From positions 9,114,001-9,178,000 of the forward strand of contig NZ_CP073318.1 in the NCBI RefSeq assembly GCF_018263855.1: a stretch of 64,000 nt of DNA, read 5' to 3'. This document shows positions 26,077 through 33,808 of the stretch, in pieces; positions within the stretch are counted from its first letter, which is position 1; each line of letters begins with the position of its first letter. The notes beneath the pieces are model-generated. The model did not search any database. It was not told where the DNA came from and saw nothing but the letters and a program-made list of their open reading frames with translations. The translations under genes and the position numbers were made by a program. The DNA comes from Kutzneria sp. CA-103260 (GTDB lineage: Bacteria > Actinomycetota > Actinomycetes > Mycobacteriales > Pseudonocardiaceae).

Positions 26077-28257
26077 TTAGAAGGCGGCCACCTGGCCGTG
26101 GTCCTCCTTCAGCGGCGGCAACACCGCCGCCGCCAGGTCCTCCCCGGTGAACCGCCAGGTCAGGGCGGTGTTCCGGCGGTCTCCGGTCTGCTCGACGGCC
26201 ATCCGCAGCGCCCGGGGCTGCCCAACCAGCACCACCATCTTCTTCGCGCGGGTGATCGCGGTGTAGAGCAGGTTCCGGCGCAGCAGCAAAAGCCCGGCGC
26301 TCGTGCTGAGCGGCACCACGACATACGGGTATTCGCTGCCCTGCGACCGGTGCACGGTGATGGCGTAGCCGTGCGCGAGCTCCTCCAGCTCGTCGAAGTC
26401 GTACTCGACAGCCTCGCCGTCCTCCAGGGTGACCTCCAGCAGCCGGTCCTCAAGGGACAGTGCGGTCACGGTGCCGGCGGTGCCGTTGAAAACCCCGTTC
26501 TTGCCCTTGTCGTAGTTGTTCCGGATCGGCATCACCCGGTCGCCGACGCGGAAGGCCCGGTCGTCGGACCAGTACTGCGGATCGCCCTCCCGGTGCGGGT
26601 TCAGCACATCCTGGAGCAACCGTCCGATGTGGAGCGCCCCGACCTCCCGGGCTCGCCCCGGACACAGCACCTGGATCTGCCCCGGCTCGATGTCGTACGC
26701 GGCGGGCAGCCGGCGGGTGGCGATGTCCACCACCGTCTCGGCGATGTCCTTGGCGTCCTCGGCCGGCACGAACCAGAACTCCGGGTTGTTGACCGGAACC
26801 ACGCCGTCCCGCACGCTCACCGCGTTCGCCGTGATGCCGCTGCCCGCGCCCTGCCGGTACACGCGGCTCAGGTGCGTGCGCGGAATGTCCGGCACGTCGA
26901 GGAGATCCCGCAGCACCGAGCCCGGTCCCACGCTGGGCAGTTGGTCCACGTCGCCGACCAGCAGCAGGTGCGCGCCGGCCGGGATCTTGTCCACCAGCGC
27001 GTCGGCCAGGCCGACGTCCAGCATCGAGCTCTCGTCCACCACGATCAGGTCGGCCGACATCGGATCGTTCACGTCGAACAGGCCGCCGTCGTCCTCCGGC
27101 TCGACGCTGCGGCCCAGCATCCGGTGCACGGTCATGGCCGGCATCCCGGCCAGCTCGGACAGCCGCCGCGCCGCCCGGCCGGTCGGCGCGGCCAGGGTTA
27201 TCTTCGCACCGGCCGCCTTGGCCGTCTTGGCGATGTGCCGCACGGTGAAGCTCTTGCCGCAGCCCGGGCCGCCGGTCAGGATCGACACGGTGTTGGTCAG
27301 CGCCATCCGCAGCGCCTGCCGCTGGGTGTCGTCCAGCTCCGCGTCGTCGAGCTTCGGCTTGCCCGGCAACGACGACGGTGTGTGCAGCAGACGGATCACG
27401 TTGTCCGCCAACATGGTCTCCTGCTGGTGCAGGTGGGCCTGGAACACCACGTCCCGGCCGCCGATCTGCTCCTGCACGATCTTTCGCCGACGCCGCAACG
27501 CATGCAGTGCCGCCCGGATCAGCTCCTCGTCCTGCTCCACCATCGCCGTGGTGTGCGTGAGCACTTCCGCCACCGGCAGAAAGCAGTGGCCGCCCATGGT
27601 TCTGGCCTGGAGCAACGTGTGCAGCACCGCCGCCTGCATGCGTTCCGGGCTCTGCTCCGGGATGCCGGCCGCCATGGCGATCGTGTCGGCGGTGGCGAAG
27701 CCGATGCCCCAGACCTCCTCGACCAGCCGGTACGGCTCGCCGCGCACCACCTGGAGCGAGTGCTCGCCCAGCTTGCGGTGGATGCGCACGGCCAGCGCCG
27801 GGCTCACGCCGACGCCCTGGAGGAACACCATCACCTCGCGCACCGCACGCTGGTCGGCCCAGGCCGCGATGATCTTCGCCATCCGGTCACGGCCGATCTG
27901 GTGCACCTCCAGCAGCCGCTTCGGCTCGCGGTCGATCACGTCCAGGGTGTCCGCGCCGAACGTGTCCACGATGGCGTCGGCCAGCTTGCGGCCGATGCCG
28001 CGGACCAGTCCGGATCCGAGGTAGCGGCGGATCGCGTGCACTGTCGCCGGCAGCACGCGCTCGCATTCGCCGACCCGCAGTGTGCCGCTGGTGGTCCAGT
28101 CCCCGTCCACGCGGACCGTCTCGCCGGGCTGCAGGCCGTGCAGCACCGTGCCGGCGATCTTGGTCTCGCTGCGCTCGCCGGTGGTGAGGATCGCGACCGT
28201 GTAGCCGTCCGCCCCGACATACACGAGACGGTCGACCACACCCTCTGCGACGGCCAT
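26077..28257 (-). CDS. recD2: RecD2-like ATP-dependent DNA helicase
   Basis: 726 residues from the ATG at 28257; the frame is open further upstream, but that part overlaps the promoter/operator region. N-terminal OB-like and helix-hairpin-helix region (YLGSGLVRGIGRKLADAIVDTFG), then superfamily 1B helicase motifs: GGPGCGKSFTV (Walker A, Lys about 335), VVDESSMLD (motif II), GDVDQLPSVGPG (motif III), LSRVYRQGAGS, and the C-terminal VHRSQGSEYPYVVVPL and YTAITRAKK. RecD2 enzymes work without RecBC as 5'-3' helicases in repair. It stands alone with its own promoter region. Confidence 0.9.
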   Translation of the reverse strand: MAVAEGVVDRLVYVGADGYTVAILTTGERSETKIAGTVLHGLQPGETVRVDGDWTTSGTLRVGECERVLPATVHAIRRYLGSGLVRGIGRKLADAIVDTFGADTLDVIDREPKRLLEVHQIGRDRMAKIIAAWADQRAVREVMVFLQGVGVSPALAVRIHRKLGEHSLQVVRGEPYRLVEEVWGIGFATADTIAMAAGIPEQSPERMQAAVLHTLLQARTMGGHCFLPVAEVLTHTTAMVEQDEELIRAALHALRRRRKIVQEQIGGRDVVFQAHLHQQETMLADNVIRLLHTPSSLPGKPKLDDAELDDTQRQALRMALTNTVSILTGGPGCGKSFTVRHIAKTAKAAGAKITLAAPTGRAARRLSELAGMPAMTVHRMLGRSVEPEDDGGLFDVNDPMSADLIVVDESSMLDVGLADALVDKIPAGAHLLLVGDVDQLPSVGPGSVLRDLLDVPDIPRTHLSRVYRQGAGSGITANAVSVRDGVVPVNNPEFWFVPAEDAKDIAETVVDIATRRLPAAYDIEPGQIQVLCPGRAREVGALHIGRLLQDVLNPHREGDPQYWSDDRAFRVGDRVMPIRNNYDKGKNGVFNGTAGTVTALSLEDRLLEVTLEDGEAVEYDFDELEELAHGYAITVHRSQGSEYPYVVVPLSTSAGLLLLRRNLLYTAITRAKKMVVLVGQPRALRMAVEQTGDRRNTALTWRFTGEDLAAAVLPPLKEDHGQVAAF

Positions 28258-28273
28258 GCACCCATCGTAGTTG

Positions 28274-28314
28274 TCAATCTTGGTTGACGCCCTGATTTTG
28301 TCAACCAAGGTTGA
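28274..28314. promoter_or_regulatory. Twin operator-like palindromes in the recD2/SDR divergent region
   Basis: TCAATCTTGGTTGA (28274-28287) and TCAACCAAGGTTGA (28301-28314) are two copies of one inverted-repeat motif, starts 27 bp apart. Reading leftward, a TTGACA lies in the right copy with 17 bp to an AAGATT in the left copy, so both boxes of a recD2 promoter would be covered. The 7-mer pair GGTTGAC/GTCAACC also bridges the two sites. A MarR-, TetR- or similar dimeric regulator is implied; none is encoded directly beside it. Confidence 0.6.
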
Positions 28315-28372
28315 TGTTGATGTCGTCGATGTGCCCGCCGACCAGCGCGTACCGCCGTGTCAAGGCGATTGG

Positions 28373-28405
28373 GGCGAACCCTGCCATGTCCTGACAGGGT
28401 TCGCC
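28373..28405 (+). promoter_or_regulatory. Perfect inverted repeat in the leader of the SDR gene
   Basis: GGCGAACCCTG (28373-28383) and its exact complement CAGGGTTCGCC (28395-28405) with an 11 nt loop, ending 15 nt before the SDR start codon. It could be an operator or an mRNA stem affecting translation. No Shine-Dalgarno is visible before the ATG. Confidence 0.6.
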
Positions 28406-28420
28406 GGCACAGTGGTCGAC

Positions 28421-29335
28421 ATGGACGATCTCAAGGGCAAGGTGGCGCTGGTCGCCGGCGGGACTCGCGGCGCCAGCCGGGCGATCGCGGTCGAACTCGG
28501 CCGCCGCGGCGCCTACGTGTACGTGACCGGTCGCAGCACCCGGGCACAACGGTCCGAAGTGGACCGTGCCGAAACCATCGAGGACACCGTCGACCTCGTC
28601 GTCGGCACCGGCGGCTCCGGCGCCGCCGTCCAGGTCGACCACCTGGAACCGGCCCAGGTGCAGGCGCTCGCCGACCGTGTCGACGCCGAGCAGGGCCGTC
28701 TCGACATTCTCGTTGACGGCCTCTGGGGCGGCGATTCCCTGATGGAGTGGGCCAAACCGGTCTGGGAGCACTCCCTCGTCGACAGCCTCCGCATGATCCG
28801 GCTCGGCATCGACGCCCACCTCATCACCAGCCATTTCCTGCTGCCGCTGGTCATTCGCCACCCTGGCGGGCTCGTCGTCGAGCTGACCGACGGCACCGCC
28901 GAGTACAACGCCCAATACCGCGAGGGCACCACCCTCGCCTTCTACCTGGCCAAGTCCGCCGCCCACCAGCTCGCCATAGGGGAGGCCTTCGAGGCCAAGG
29001 TTTTCGACTGCACCTGCGTCGCGCTCACCCCCGGTTACCTGCGCTCCGAGGCCATGCTCGACCACTACGGCGTCACCGAGGCCACTTGGCGGGACGCTCT
29101 CGTCAAGGAGCCGCACTTCTGCATCTCCGAATCCCCCACCTACGTCGGCCGCGGCGTCGCCGCCCTGGCCGCCGACCCCGATCGCGCCCGCTTCACCGGC
29201 CAGACCCTCAACAGTGGGCAGTTGGCCCAGGTCTACGACTTCACCGACGTTGACGGCAGCCAACCCGATGCCTGGCGGTACATGGTCGAGGTCGCCGGCA
29301 CCGGGAAACCCGCCGACCCCACCGGCTACCGCTGA
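28421..29335 (+). CDS. Short-chain dehydrogenase/reductase (SDR)
   Basis: 304 residues from the ATG at 28421 (MDDLKGKVALVAGGTRGASRAIAVELGRRGAYVYVTGRS). The cofactor motif GGTRGASRAIA is a TGxxxGIG variant, and the Arg/Ser after strand 2 suggests NADPH. The catalytic Ser region is VELTDGTAEYNAQYREGTTLAFYLAKSAAHQLA with a YxxxK (YLAKS preceded by FY). It is longer than the classical 250 residues, with an extra C-terminal part (TDVDGSQPDAWRYMVEVAGTGKPADPTGYR). Convergent with the WYL regulator gene. Substrate unknown. Confidence 0.88.
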   Translation: MDDLKGKVALVAGGTRGASRAIAVELGRRGAYVYVTGRSTRAQRSEVDRAETIEDTVDLVVGTGGSGAAVQVDHLEPAQVQALADRVDAEQGRLDILVDGLWGGDSLMEWAKPVWEHSLVDSLRMIRLGIDAHLITSHFLLPLVIRHPGGLVVELTDGTAEYNAQYREGTTLAFYLAKSAAHQLAIGEAFEAKVFDCTCVALTPGYLRSEAMLDHYGVTEATWRDALVKEPHFCISESPTYVGRGVAALAADPDRARFTGQTLNSGQLAQVYDFTDVDGSQPDAWRYMVEVAGTGKPADPTGYR

Positions 29336-29432
29336 CCGACCACCTTCGCGAGGGCTGCCACCAAGGCGGCCCTCGCAGCCGTCGGCACCACAAACGCCGC
29401 CTTCGTTTCCCGGCAAGCCTGGCACTTTCTCG

Positions 29433-30398
29433 CTACCGATGTCGGTCCGCCATTCGCTGCACCATCGCCACGAAGGCCGCCCTCACTGCGGGAGGCGCGA
29501 GCACCTCCACCTCATCTCCCAGCCCGATCAGCTGGGTCGCGGCGATGGCCGGCTCCTCCAGTTCCACCGTGACACAGGTCCAGCCGTCCTGATCCGGCGG
29601 CCCAGCCTGCTCCAGCGCCTGCACTGCCCCGTCGGCGTCCAGAACGGCCGGCAGCGCGCGCACTCCCAACGGGCTCAACCGGATCTGCACCGGCACCGTC
29701 CGCAGCGACTGCTCGAACTGCGCCGACGAGCGCTGCCACCACCCCACCAGGTCAAAGCCCGCCGGCCGCTCGAAGCGCTCGCCGGTCTCCTCCACCTCGT
29801 CGATCCGGGCCAGCCGGTAGGTCCGGAAATCCCCGTCGACCTCGGCGACCAGGTACCAGACGCCGGCCTTGAGCACGATTCCCAACGGCTGCAACGTCCG
29901 CTGCACCACCCGGCCGTGGCGGCCGTAGCCGATCCTCAGCCGCCGCTGCTCCCACACCGCCCTCGCGATCGCCGCCAGGTGCTCGGTGTCATCCGCCGGC
30001 CGAAACCAGCCCGGCGCGTCCAGGTGGAACCGCTGCGACATCCCTTGCGCCTGCTCCCGCAACGCCGGCGGCAACGTTGCGAACAGCTTCGCGTGCGCCG
30101 CTGACATCGCCGTGCCCAGGCCCAGCTCCGCCAGCGCCTGCGGCACCCCCATCGCGAAGATCGCCACCGCTTCCCTCGACGTCAGGCCGTCCAGCTGCGT
30201 GCGCCAGCCCTCCACCAGCCGCACGCCACCGTGCCGCCCCGCCTCCGTCCACAGTGGAACTCCTGCGTCCCGCAACGCCGCGATGTCCCGATGCATCGTC
30301 CGCTCCGACACGCCCAGCGCCTCGGCCAGCTCCGCCACCGTCGCACTTCGCTTGCTGTACAACGTGAACAGCAACGCGACCAGCCGCTCCGCCCGCAT
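29433..30398 (-). CDS. HTH/WYL-domain transcriptional regulator (YafY-like)
   Basis: 321 residues. N-terminal DeoR-type winged helix (VAELAEALGVSERTMHRDIAALRDAGVPL), then a WYL sensor domain (GIVLKAGVWYLVAEVDGDFRTYRLARIDEVEETGERFERP) and a C-terminal WCX-like extension (PVQIRLSPLGVRAL ... GLGDEVEVLAPPAVRAAF). WYL proteins bind nucleic acid or nucleotide ligands and often control DNA-damage or defence genes. Convergent with the SDR gene; such regulators often control a neighbouring oxidoreductase, but no operator is evident in the 97 bp between them. Confidence 0.9.
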   Translation of the reverse strand: MRAERLVALLFTLYSKRSATVAELAEALGVSERTMHRDIAALRDAGVPLWTEAGRHGGVRLVEGWRTQLDGLTSREAVAIFAMGVPQALAELGLGTAMSAAHAKLFATLPPALREQAQGMSQRFHLDAPGWFRPADDTEHLAAIARAVWEQRRLRIGYGRHGRVVQRTLQPLGIVLKAGVWYLVAEVDGDFRTYRLARIDEVEETGERFERPAGFDLVGWWQRSSAQFEQSLRTVPVQIRLSPLGVRALPAVLDADGAVQALEQAGPPDQDGWTCVTVELEEPAIAATQLIGLGDEVEVLAPPAVRAAFVAMVQRMADRHR

Positions 30399-30572
30399 CA
30401 GCCCCGGCCTTCCCGCTCGCGGTCACTCCACGCCCGGCGATCGTAACGCCGCCGGCATCAGCCAAAATCGGCGTCGGTCGGCAGCCCGGACTGAACCGTC
30501 GGCGACGTTGAGGCGCGTTCCACATCCTCTCGGATCAGGAGTCCCTGTCCAAGAACTTCGATACGCCCCACC

Positions 30573-30911
30573 TCATCCACGTGGAGGGATGACGCATTGG
30601 CTGAGCTCGGCCGCGGGGCAGTAACCCAACTCGGCGTCGATCTCACGTTGATCGGCGACCCGGTCCCGGACATCGGCCCTCATCGCACGCTTGTCCAGGT
30701 CATCCTCGCGCTGGTCCAGTGCCCACTCGCGCTCGTCCAATTCGCGCTCTCGGGCGTCCAGTCCACCCTCGCGTCGGTCGTGGTTGGCCTGGTCCTCATG
30801 AAGCGCCGCGGAGCGCCATTTGTCCCACTCGGCCTCTTGTGCGTGCAACGCCACCGACACGGCCATCTCTATGTTGATCTCGGTCTGGTGCCGGTTGCGG
30901 TCGTCGTTCAT
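30573..30911 (-). CDS. Small charged coiled-coil protein, possibly frameshifted at its 3' end
   Basis: 112 residues from the ATG at 30911, with GGAG 5 nt upstream. Strongly charged heptad-like stretch (ARERELDEREWALDQREDDLDKRAMRADVRDRVADQRE). After about residue 95 the sequence turns unusual (GYCPAAELSQ...) and stops. The +1 frame continues to 30458 with a more protein-like sequence (LHVDEVGRIEVLGQGLLIREDVERA), so the original gene may have been longer. No family recognised. It lies at the edge of the phage-like patch. Confidence 0.55.
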   Translation of the reverse strand: MNDDRNRHQTEINIEMAVSVALHAQEAEWDKWRSAALHEDQANHDRREGGLDARERELDEREWALDQREDDLDKRAMRADVRDRVADQREIDAELGYCPAAELSQCVIPPRG

Positions 30912-31012
30912 CGGAGCTCCATCTTCTCACCATCCTCCCGTCCCAGCCCACCAGGAAGTCTCGCGGACGCTCTCTCCCGGCCACCTCGCCAACGACTGGA
31001 CCTCTGCGAGAC

Positions 31013-31336
31013 ATGGCCGTTTCGGGTGAGTCGGAGCTGTCCTTCATCGAGTGCGTGACCGTCGACTACGACGGCTTCGCCGAGCTCCTGCACTCGCCCG
31101 AGTTCCGCGACGTCATCCAGCAGGTCGCCGCGCACGCCCGCGTCCACGGCTTGCGGCTGCGCAACCACGAGCCGGTGCCGATCGAGGTGTTCCTCGAACA
31201 CCGTGCTATCCGCGTGAAGTTTGAGAAGGACGGCATCGCACCAGGACCGGTCGACATGCCGGGTAATGGGACATTCAATTGGAGCAAGACTCATTTACGG
31301 CCGCCCGAACGCTCCAGGCTCTCACGATCCGGCTGA
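31013..31336 (+). CDS. Hypothetical protein
   Basis: 107 residues from the ATG at 31013, no clear ribosome site. Codon use is strongly actinobacterial for the first 80 codons, which supports a real gene (FIECVTVDYDGFAELLHSPEFRDVIQQVAAHARVHGLRLRNHEPVPIEVFLEH). The last 20 residues are less convincing and overlap the next convergent gene by 46 bp. It has no signal or membrane segment and no family recognised. Confidence 0.6.
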   Translation: MAVSGESELSFIECVTVDYDGFAELLHSPEFRDVIQQVAAHARVHGLRLRNHEPVPIEVFLEHRAIRVKFEKDGIAPGPVDMPGNGTFNWSKTHLRPPERSRLSRSG

Positions 31337-31506
31337 CCTCGTTCCGGCTCGAACCCGTTGGTCCGTTCGCCGAATCGGAGGTCTATCTCCAGTAGTTTCC
31401 AGACCTTCGTTCCAATGGAGAAGGTGGTTCCCTTGCCGTAATGCAGCAGCATCCAGACCAAGGTCAGGACAGACACCGACACCACGACAACGCCGACAAC
31501 GTTCAT
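31291..31506 (-). CDS. Small membrane protein
   Basis: 71 residues from the ATG at 31506, chosen because GGAG lies 6 nt before it; a GTG at 31545 is in frame. One membrane helix (MNVVGVVVVSVSVLTLVWMLLHY) is followed by a soluble tail with FSIGTKVWKLLEIDLRFGERTNGF. No family recognised. Confidence 0.55.
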   Translation of the reverse strand: MNVVGVVVVSVSVLTLVWMLLHYGKGTTFSIGTKVWKLLEIDLRFGERTNGFEPERGQPDRESLERSGGRK

Positions 31507-31841
31507 GACACGCTCCAGCCGGCGTCCGACCCGAGCATCGGCCACCTACATCGGTAGCGGTCGATGAAAGAGTGTTTCGTATCGGATGCGCGGCCACCCT
31601 GGCTCGGGTAACTGAAGATCAGCGCTTCGGTTCAGCTGACAGGGAGGCCGGAAGAACTCGGCATCGGGCACCGTTGGCCCGTCACGCCTGCCAAGTTATT
31701 CATCGGTCCCCCGCCTCCGTCGTCCAGATCGAAGTGTCCGCAGTCTACCACCGACAGCGCGCTTCTGGAGCCGATTGGTCTGACAACAGTCCAGTCAATT
31801 CCCTTGCGGCAGCAGGGAACGATCTTGTGGGGGTGTGCGGT
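31507..31841. other. Stretch without a recognisable gene
   Basis: 335 bp. The frame of the next gene stays open from 31572, but that part lacks coding character (erratic third-position use) and has no ribosome site. I see no repeats, hairpin or promoter that stands out. Base composition is slightly more mixed than in the rest of the window, in keeping with a decayed insertion. Confidence 0.5.
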
Positions 31842-32156
31842 ATGGAAGGGGCTCCGCTGCCTGAGCTGGGCGTGGTCGGCGCACTAGTGATCGTCGTCGG
31901 CTACCTCCCCAGCGCGAACTACCGGCTGCTATCGGCTAACCGCGCCGCCTATCTCGAAGTCCTCGCTGTCCGCGAAGCCAGCCACGCCAACGATTTGGCC
32001 GCGATCCGCGACGCCTACCGCGCCGAGCTCGTCAGTCTCCGCCGCTGCGTCGCAACCCTGAAAAGCCGCATCGGCGACCTGGGCACCGAACTCGATCGCG
32101 AAAGCGCCTGCCGCCGAGCCGCCGAAGATGAAGCGGCAGCAGCCCGCCGCACCTAA
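31842..32156 (+). CDS. Small membrane/coiled-coil protein, phage-like
   Basis: 104 residues from the ATG at 31842 (GGGGG about 9 nt upstream). One N-terminal hydrophobic helix (LGVVGALVIVVGYLPSANYRLL) is followed by a long charged helix (DAYRAELVSLRRCVATLKSRIGDLGTELDRESACRRAAEDEAAAARR). This N-terminal TM plus coiled-coil build matches small accessory proteins in phage lysis or tail regions, and it sits before a lysozyme remnant. Function unknown. Confidence 0.55.
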   Translation: MEGAPLPELGVVGALVIVVGYLPSANYRLLSANRAAYLEVLAVREASHANDLAAIRDAYRAELVSLRRCVATLKSRIGDLGTELDRESACRRAAEDEAAAARRT

Positions 32157-32172
32157 GCCCATCAACGCCCCG

Positions 32173-32206
32173 ACGCCGGCCAGCCCCACCCCAGGGGGGC
32201 CGGCGT
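32173..32206. terminator. Hairpin, probable terminator
   Basis: ACGCCGGCC (32173-32181) and GGCCGGCGT (32198-32206) form a perfect 9 bp stem around a C/G-rich loop, just after the coiled-coil gene and before the lysozyme remnant. No T-run follows. Confidence 0.5.
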
Positions 32207-32235
32207 AGTTCTGCCCGCAATCGGAGAGGCTCCGC

Positions 32236-32480
32236 TTGACCGGCTCCGGCGTCGACATCGCCAGTTACCAGGGCACCGCCATCGACTGGAACGCCACTGA
32301 GGGCAACAACATCTCGTTCGTCTCGGTCAAGGTCACCGAAGACACCGACTACACCGACCCCTACGCCACCGCCCAGGCCGACGGTGCCCGCAGCGTGGGT
32401 ATTGCGGCCGGCGGCTACCACTTCGCCCGGCCCGGCGACGCTAACATCTGGATCGGCGCGTTCCGTGACCTGTTCGAGCA
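32236..32480 (+). pseudogene. Truncated GH25 (N-acetylmuramidase) lysozyme, phage remnant
   Basis: From a TTG with GGAGAGG upstream, the frame encodes GVDIASYQG (first catalytic Asp region of GH25), VSVKVTEDTDYTDPY and GYHFARPGD (a GH25 signature). After about 75 of roughly 190 residues the homology stops and the frame runs into arginine-rich noise, then antisense to the tRNA. The catalytic barrel is incomplete, so it is dead. A phage or secreted endolysin origin is likely. Confidence 0.75.
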
Positions 32481-32659
32481 CCGGACCGGCGTCGGCCCTG
32501 CTCTACCTCGGCGTCCTGATCGCCTGGACCTGCGTCGCCGCCGGTATCGCCATCGTCCGCCTCTACACGTGGCTGGACAACCTCCCGCCCCACAACGAAA
32601 GGAGCACCGCCAGCAGGTCCGAGCTGTGCAAGCCTCAGCAGGCCAGCAAAAGCCCCTGA
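32481..32659 (+). pseudogene. Remnant of a small membrane protein joined to the lysozyme fragment
   Basis: In a different frame from the lysozyme fragment this stretch encodes a clean membrane helix and basic tail (LLYLGVLIAWTCVAAGIAIVRLYTW, then LDNLPPHNERSTAS). It has no start of its own. It looks like the 3' part of a holin- or accessory-type gene fused by deletion to the lysozyme fragment. Confidence 0.45.
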
Positions 32660-32689
32660 CCTGGGAAGGGATCTCCCTGGTCAGGGGCT
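32651..32689 (-). terminator. Rho-independent terminator of tRNA-Lys
   Basis: Reading leftward from the tRNA: stem AGCCCCTGACC, 17 nt loop, GGTCAGGGGCT, then TTTT. The stem is a perfect 11 bp. It begins 7 nt after the tRNA 3' end. Confidence 0.9.
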
Positions 32690-32695
32690 GGTGTG

Positions 32696-32768
32696 TGGGC
32701 CGCCTGGGGCTCGAACCCAGAACCTACGGATTAAAAGTCCGCAGCTCTACCAATTGAGCTAACGGCCC
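32696..32768 (-). tRNA. tRNA-Lys, anticodon TTT
   Basis: 73 nt without encoded CCA. Acceptor stem GGGCCGT/GCGGCCC with discriminator A, D-arm GCTC...GAGC, anticodon stem with loop CTTTTAA (TTT), and T-arm CTGGG-TTCGAGC-CCCAG. All arms fold. Its 3' end faces the phage-like patch at 30.5-32.7 kb, the side on which integrases using tRNA 3' ends would insert DNA. Confidence 0.97.
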
Positions 32769-32926
32769 GTGGCCACACGATAGCGCCTCCGGGTGGGGGC
32801 TCGCCGGCATACCGGGCTGTCGGGCGGGCCACAGTGGGGTCTCGGTGGGGTGAACTGGGGCGATGTGAGAGCGGTCACTTGCTGTTACCGATAGGATCCG
32901 CTGGGTAGCGAACCAGACGGGGGTCT

Positions 32927-33235
32927 GTGGTGGCACTGGTCGGCGAGATCACGGCGTATCACGAGCGGAGGGGTGATCCGGAGGCGTTGCTGGCGGCGTT
33001 CCGGGAGGCCCTGGTGCTGGTGCCGGAGGTGGAGACGGAGCACGGCGGCCTGAGGTGGTGGCACGCCTTCACGGACGAGCGGGAACTGGCGATGTTCGCG
33101 CGGGCCCGGGGCGAGGGCGACCGGGAGTGGTCGTACGTCAAGACCCGCGGTGAGCGGCTGCTGCAGGCGATCAAGGGCCGGAACGCGGCGATCATGGTGG
33201 ACGCGGCGGGCGAGCGCCCGATGGCGTTCACGTGA
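32927..33235 (+). CDS. SseB-family-like small protein of a T7SS-linked operon
   Basis: 102 residues from a GTG. It resembles the SseB N-terminal-type proteins found beside WXG genes in actinomycetes: LVGEITAYHERRGDPEALLAAFREALVLVP, WWHAFTDERELAMFARARGEGDREW, and GERLLQAI...MVDAAGERPMAF. The function is not established; a chaperone or regulatory role for the secreted partner is plausible. Its stop overlaps the GTG of the next gene (GTGA), so it is translationally coupled to it. First gene of the toxin operon. Confidence 0.75.
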   Translation: MVALVGEITAYHERRGDPEALLAAFREALVLVPEVETEHGGLRWWHAFTDERELAMFARARGEGDREWSYVKTRGERLLQAIKGRNAAIMVDAAGERPMAFT

Positions 33236-33804
33236 CGGGCTACGAGGTCTCCCCGGCGGCGCTGAAGGAGGCGGCGGAGGGGATCCGCAAGGCGATGGCG
33301 GAGCTGAAGTCGATCGGCAACGCGGAGCTGGCGGACTCGGGCCGGGGCATCACGTCGATGGAGATGGGCGACGGCACGGCGGGCCACGCGGGCGTGGCGA
33401 AGGCGTTCAGCGACTTCTGCGAGCGCTGGGAGTGGGGCGTGCGGGACCTGATCCAGACGGGCAGCGTGATCGCGGACGACCTGGAGGGCACGGGCACGCT
33501 GTACGCGAAGGCGGAGCAGTTCGCGGTGGACGCGCTCAAACGGGTGGCGTTCGACGCGATCGGCGATCCGCACGCGGACTCGGGCCGCGCGGCGGACATG
33601 TCCTGGCAGCAGATCGGCGACCAGCTGACGCCGGACCTCAGCGCCGACTCCTTCCAGAAGGCGCAGCAGGAGATGGGCCAGACCTGGGAGCGCACGGGCG
33701 AGGACCTGGCGCGCAACAACACCGCCTCGCAGCTCGGCCGCATGATGAACGGCGAGGACGTCATCGGCGAGGAACTGGGCGGCCTGCGGGAGATCGTGAA
33801 CTGA
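33232..33804 (+). CDS. WXG/Esp-like protein of a T7SS effector operon
   Basis: 190 residues, mostly helical, no signal peptide. The first 90 residues resemble EspC/WXG100-like helical hairpins (GYEVSPAALKEAAEGIRKAMAELKSIG ... FSDFCERWEWGVRDLIQTG); a W-G pair in RWEWG lies in the turn region. Such proteins are secreted by ESX/T7SS machines or act as effector partners. It is encoded 4 bp before the large toxin gene, which suggests it pairs with the toxin's N-terminal domain. Confidence 0.75.
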   Translation: MTGYEVSPAALKEAAEGIRKAMAELKSIGNAELADSGRGITSMEMGDGTAGHAGVAKAFSDFCERWEWGVRDLIQTGSVIADDLEGTGTLYAKAEQFAVDALKRVAFDAIGDPHADSGRAADMSWQQIGDQLTPDLSADSFQKAQQEMGQTWERTGEDLARNNTASQLGRMMNGEDVIGEELGGLREIVN

Positions 33805-33808
33805 CCCG

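Noticed and set aside
32479..32757. Continuation of the lysozyme frame through the terminator and tRNA
   Set aside because: After about 32480 the frame reads arginine-rich noise and then the antisense of tRNA-Lys (GLEPRTYGLKV), so it is not protein-coding.
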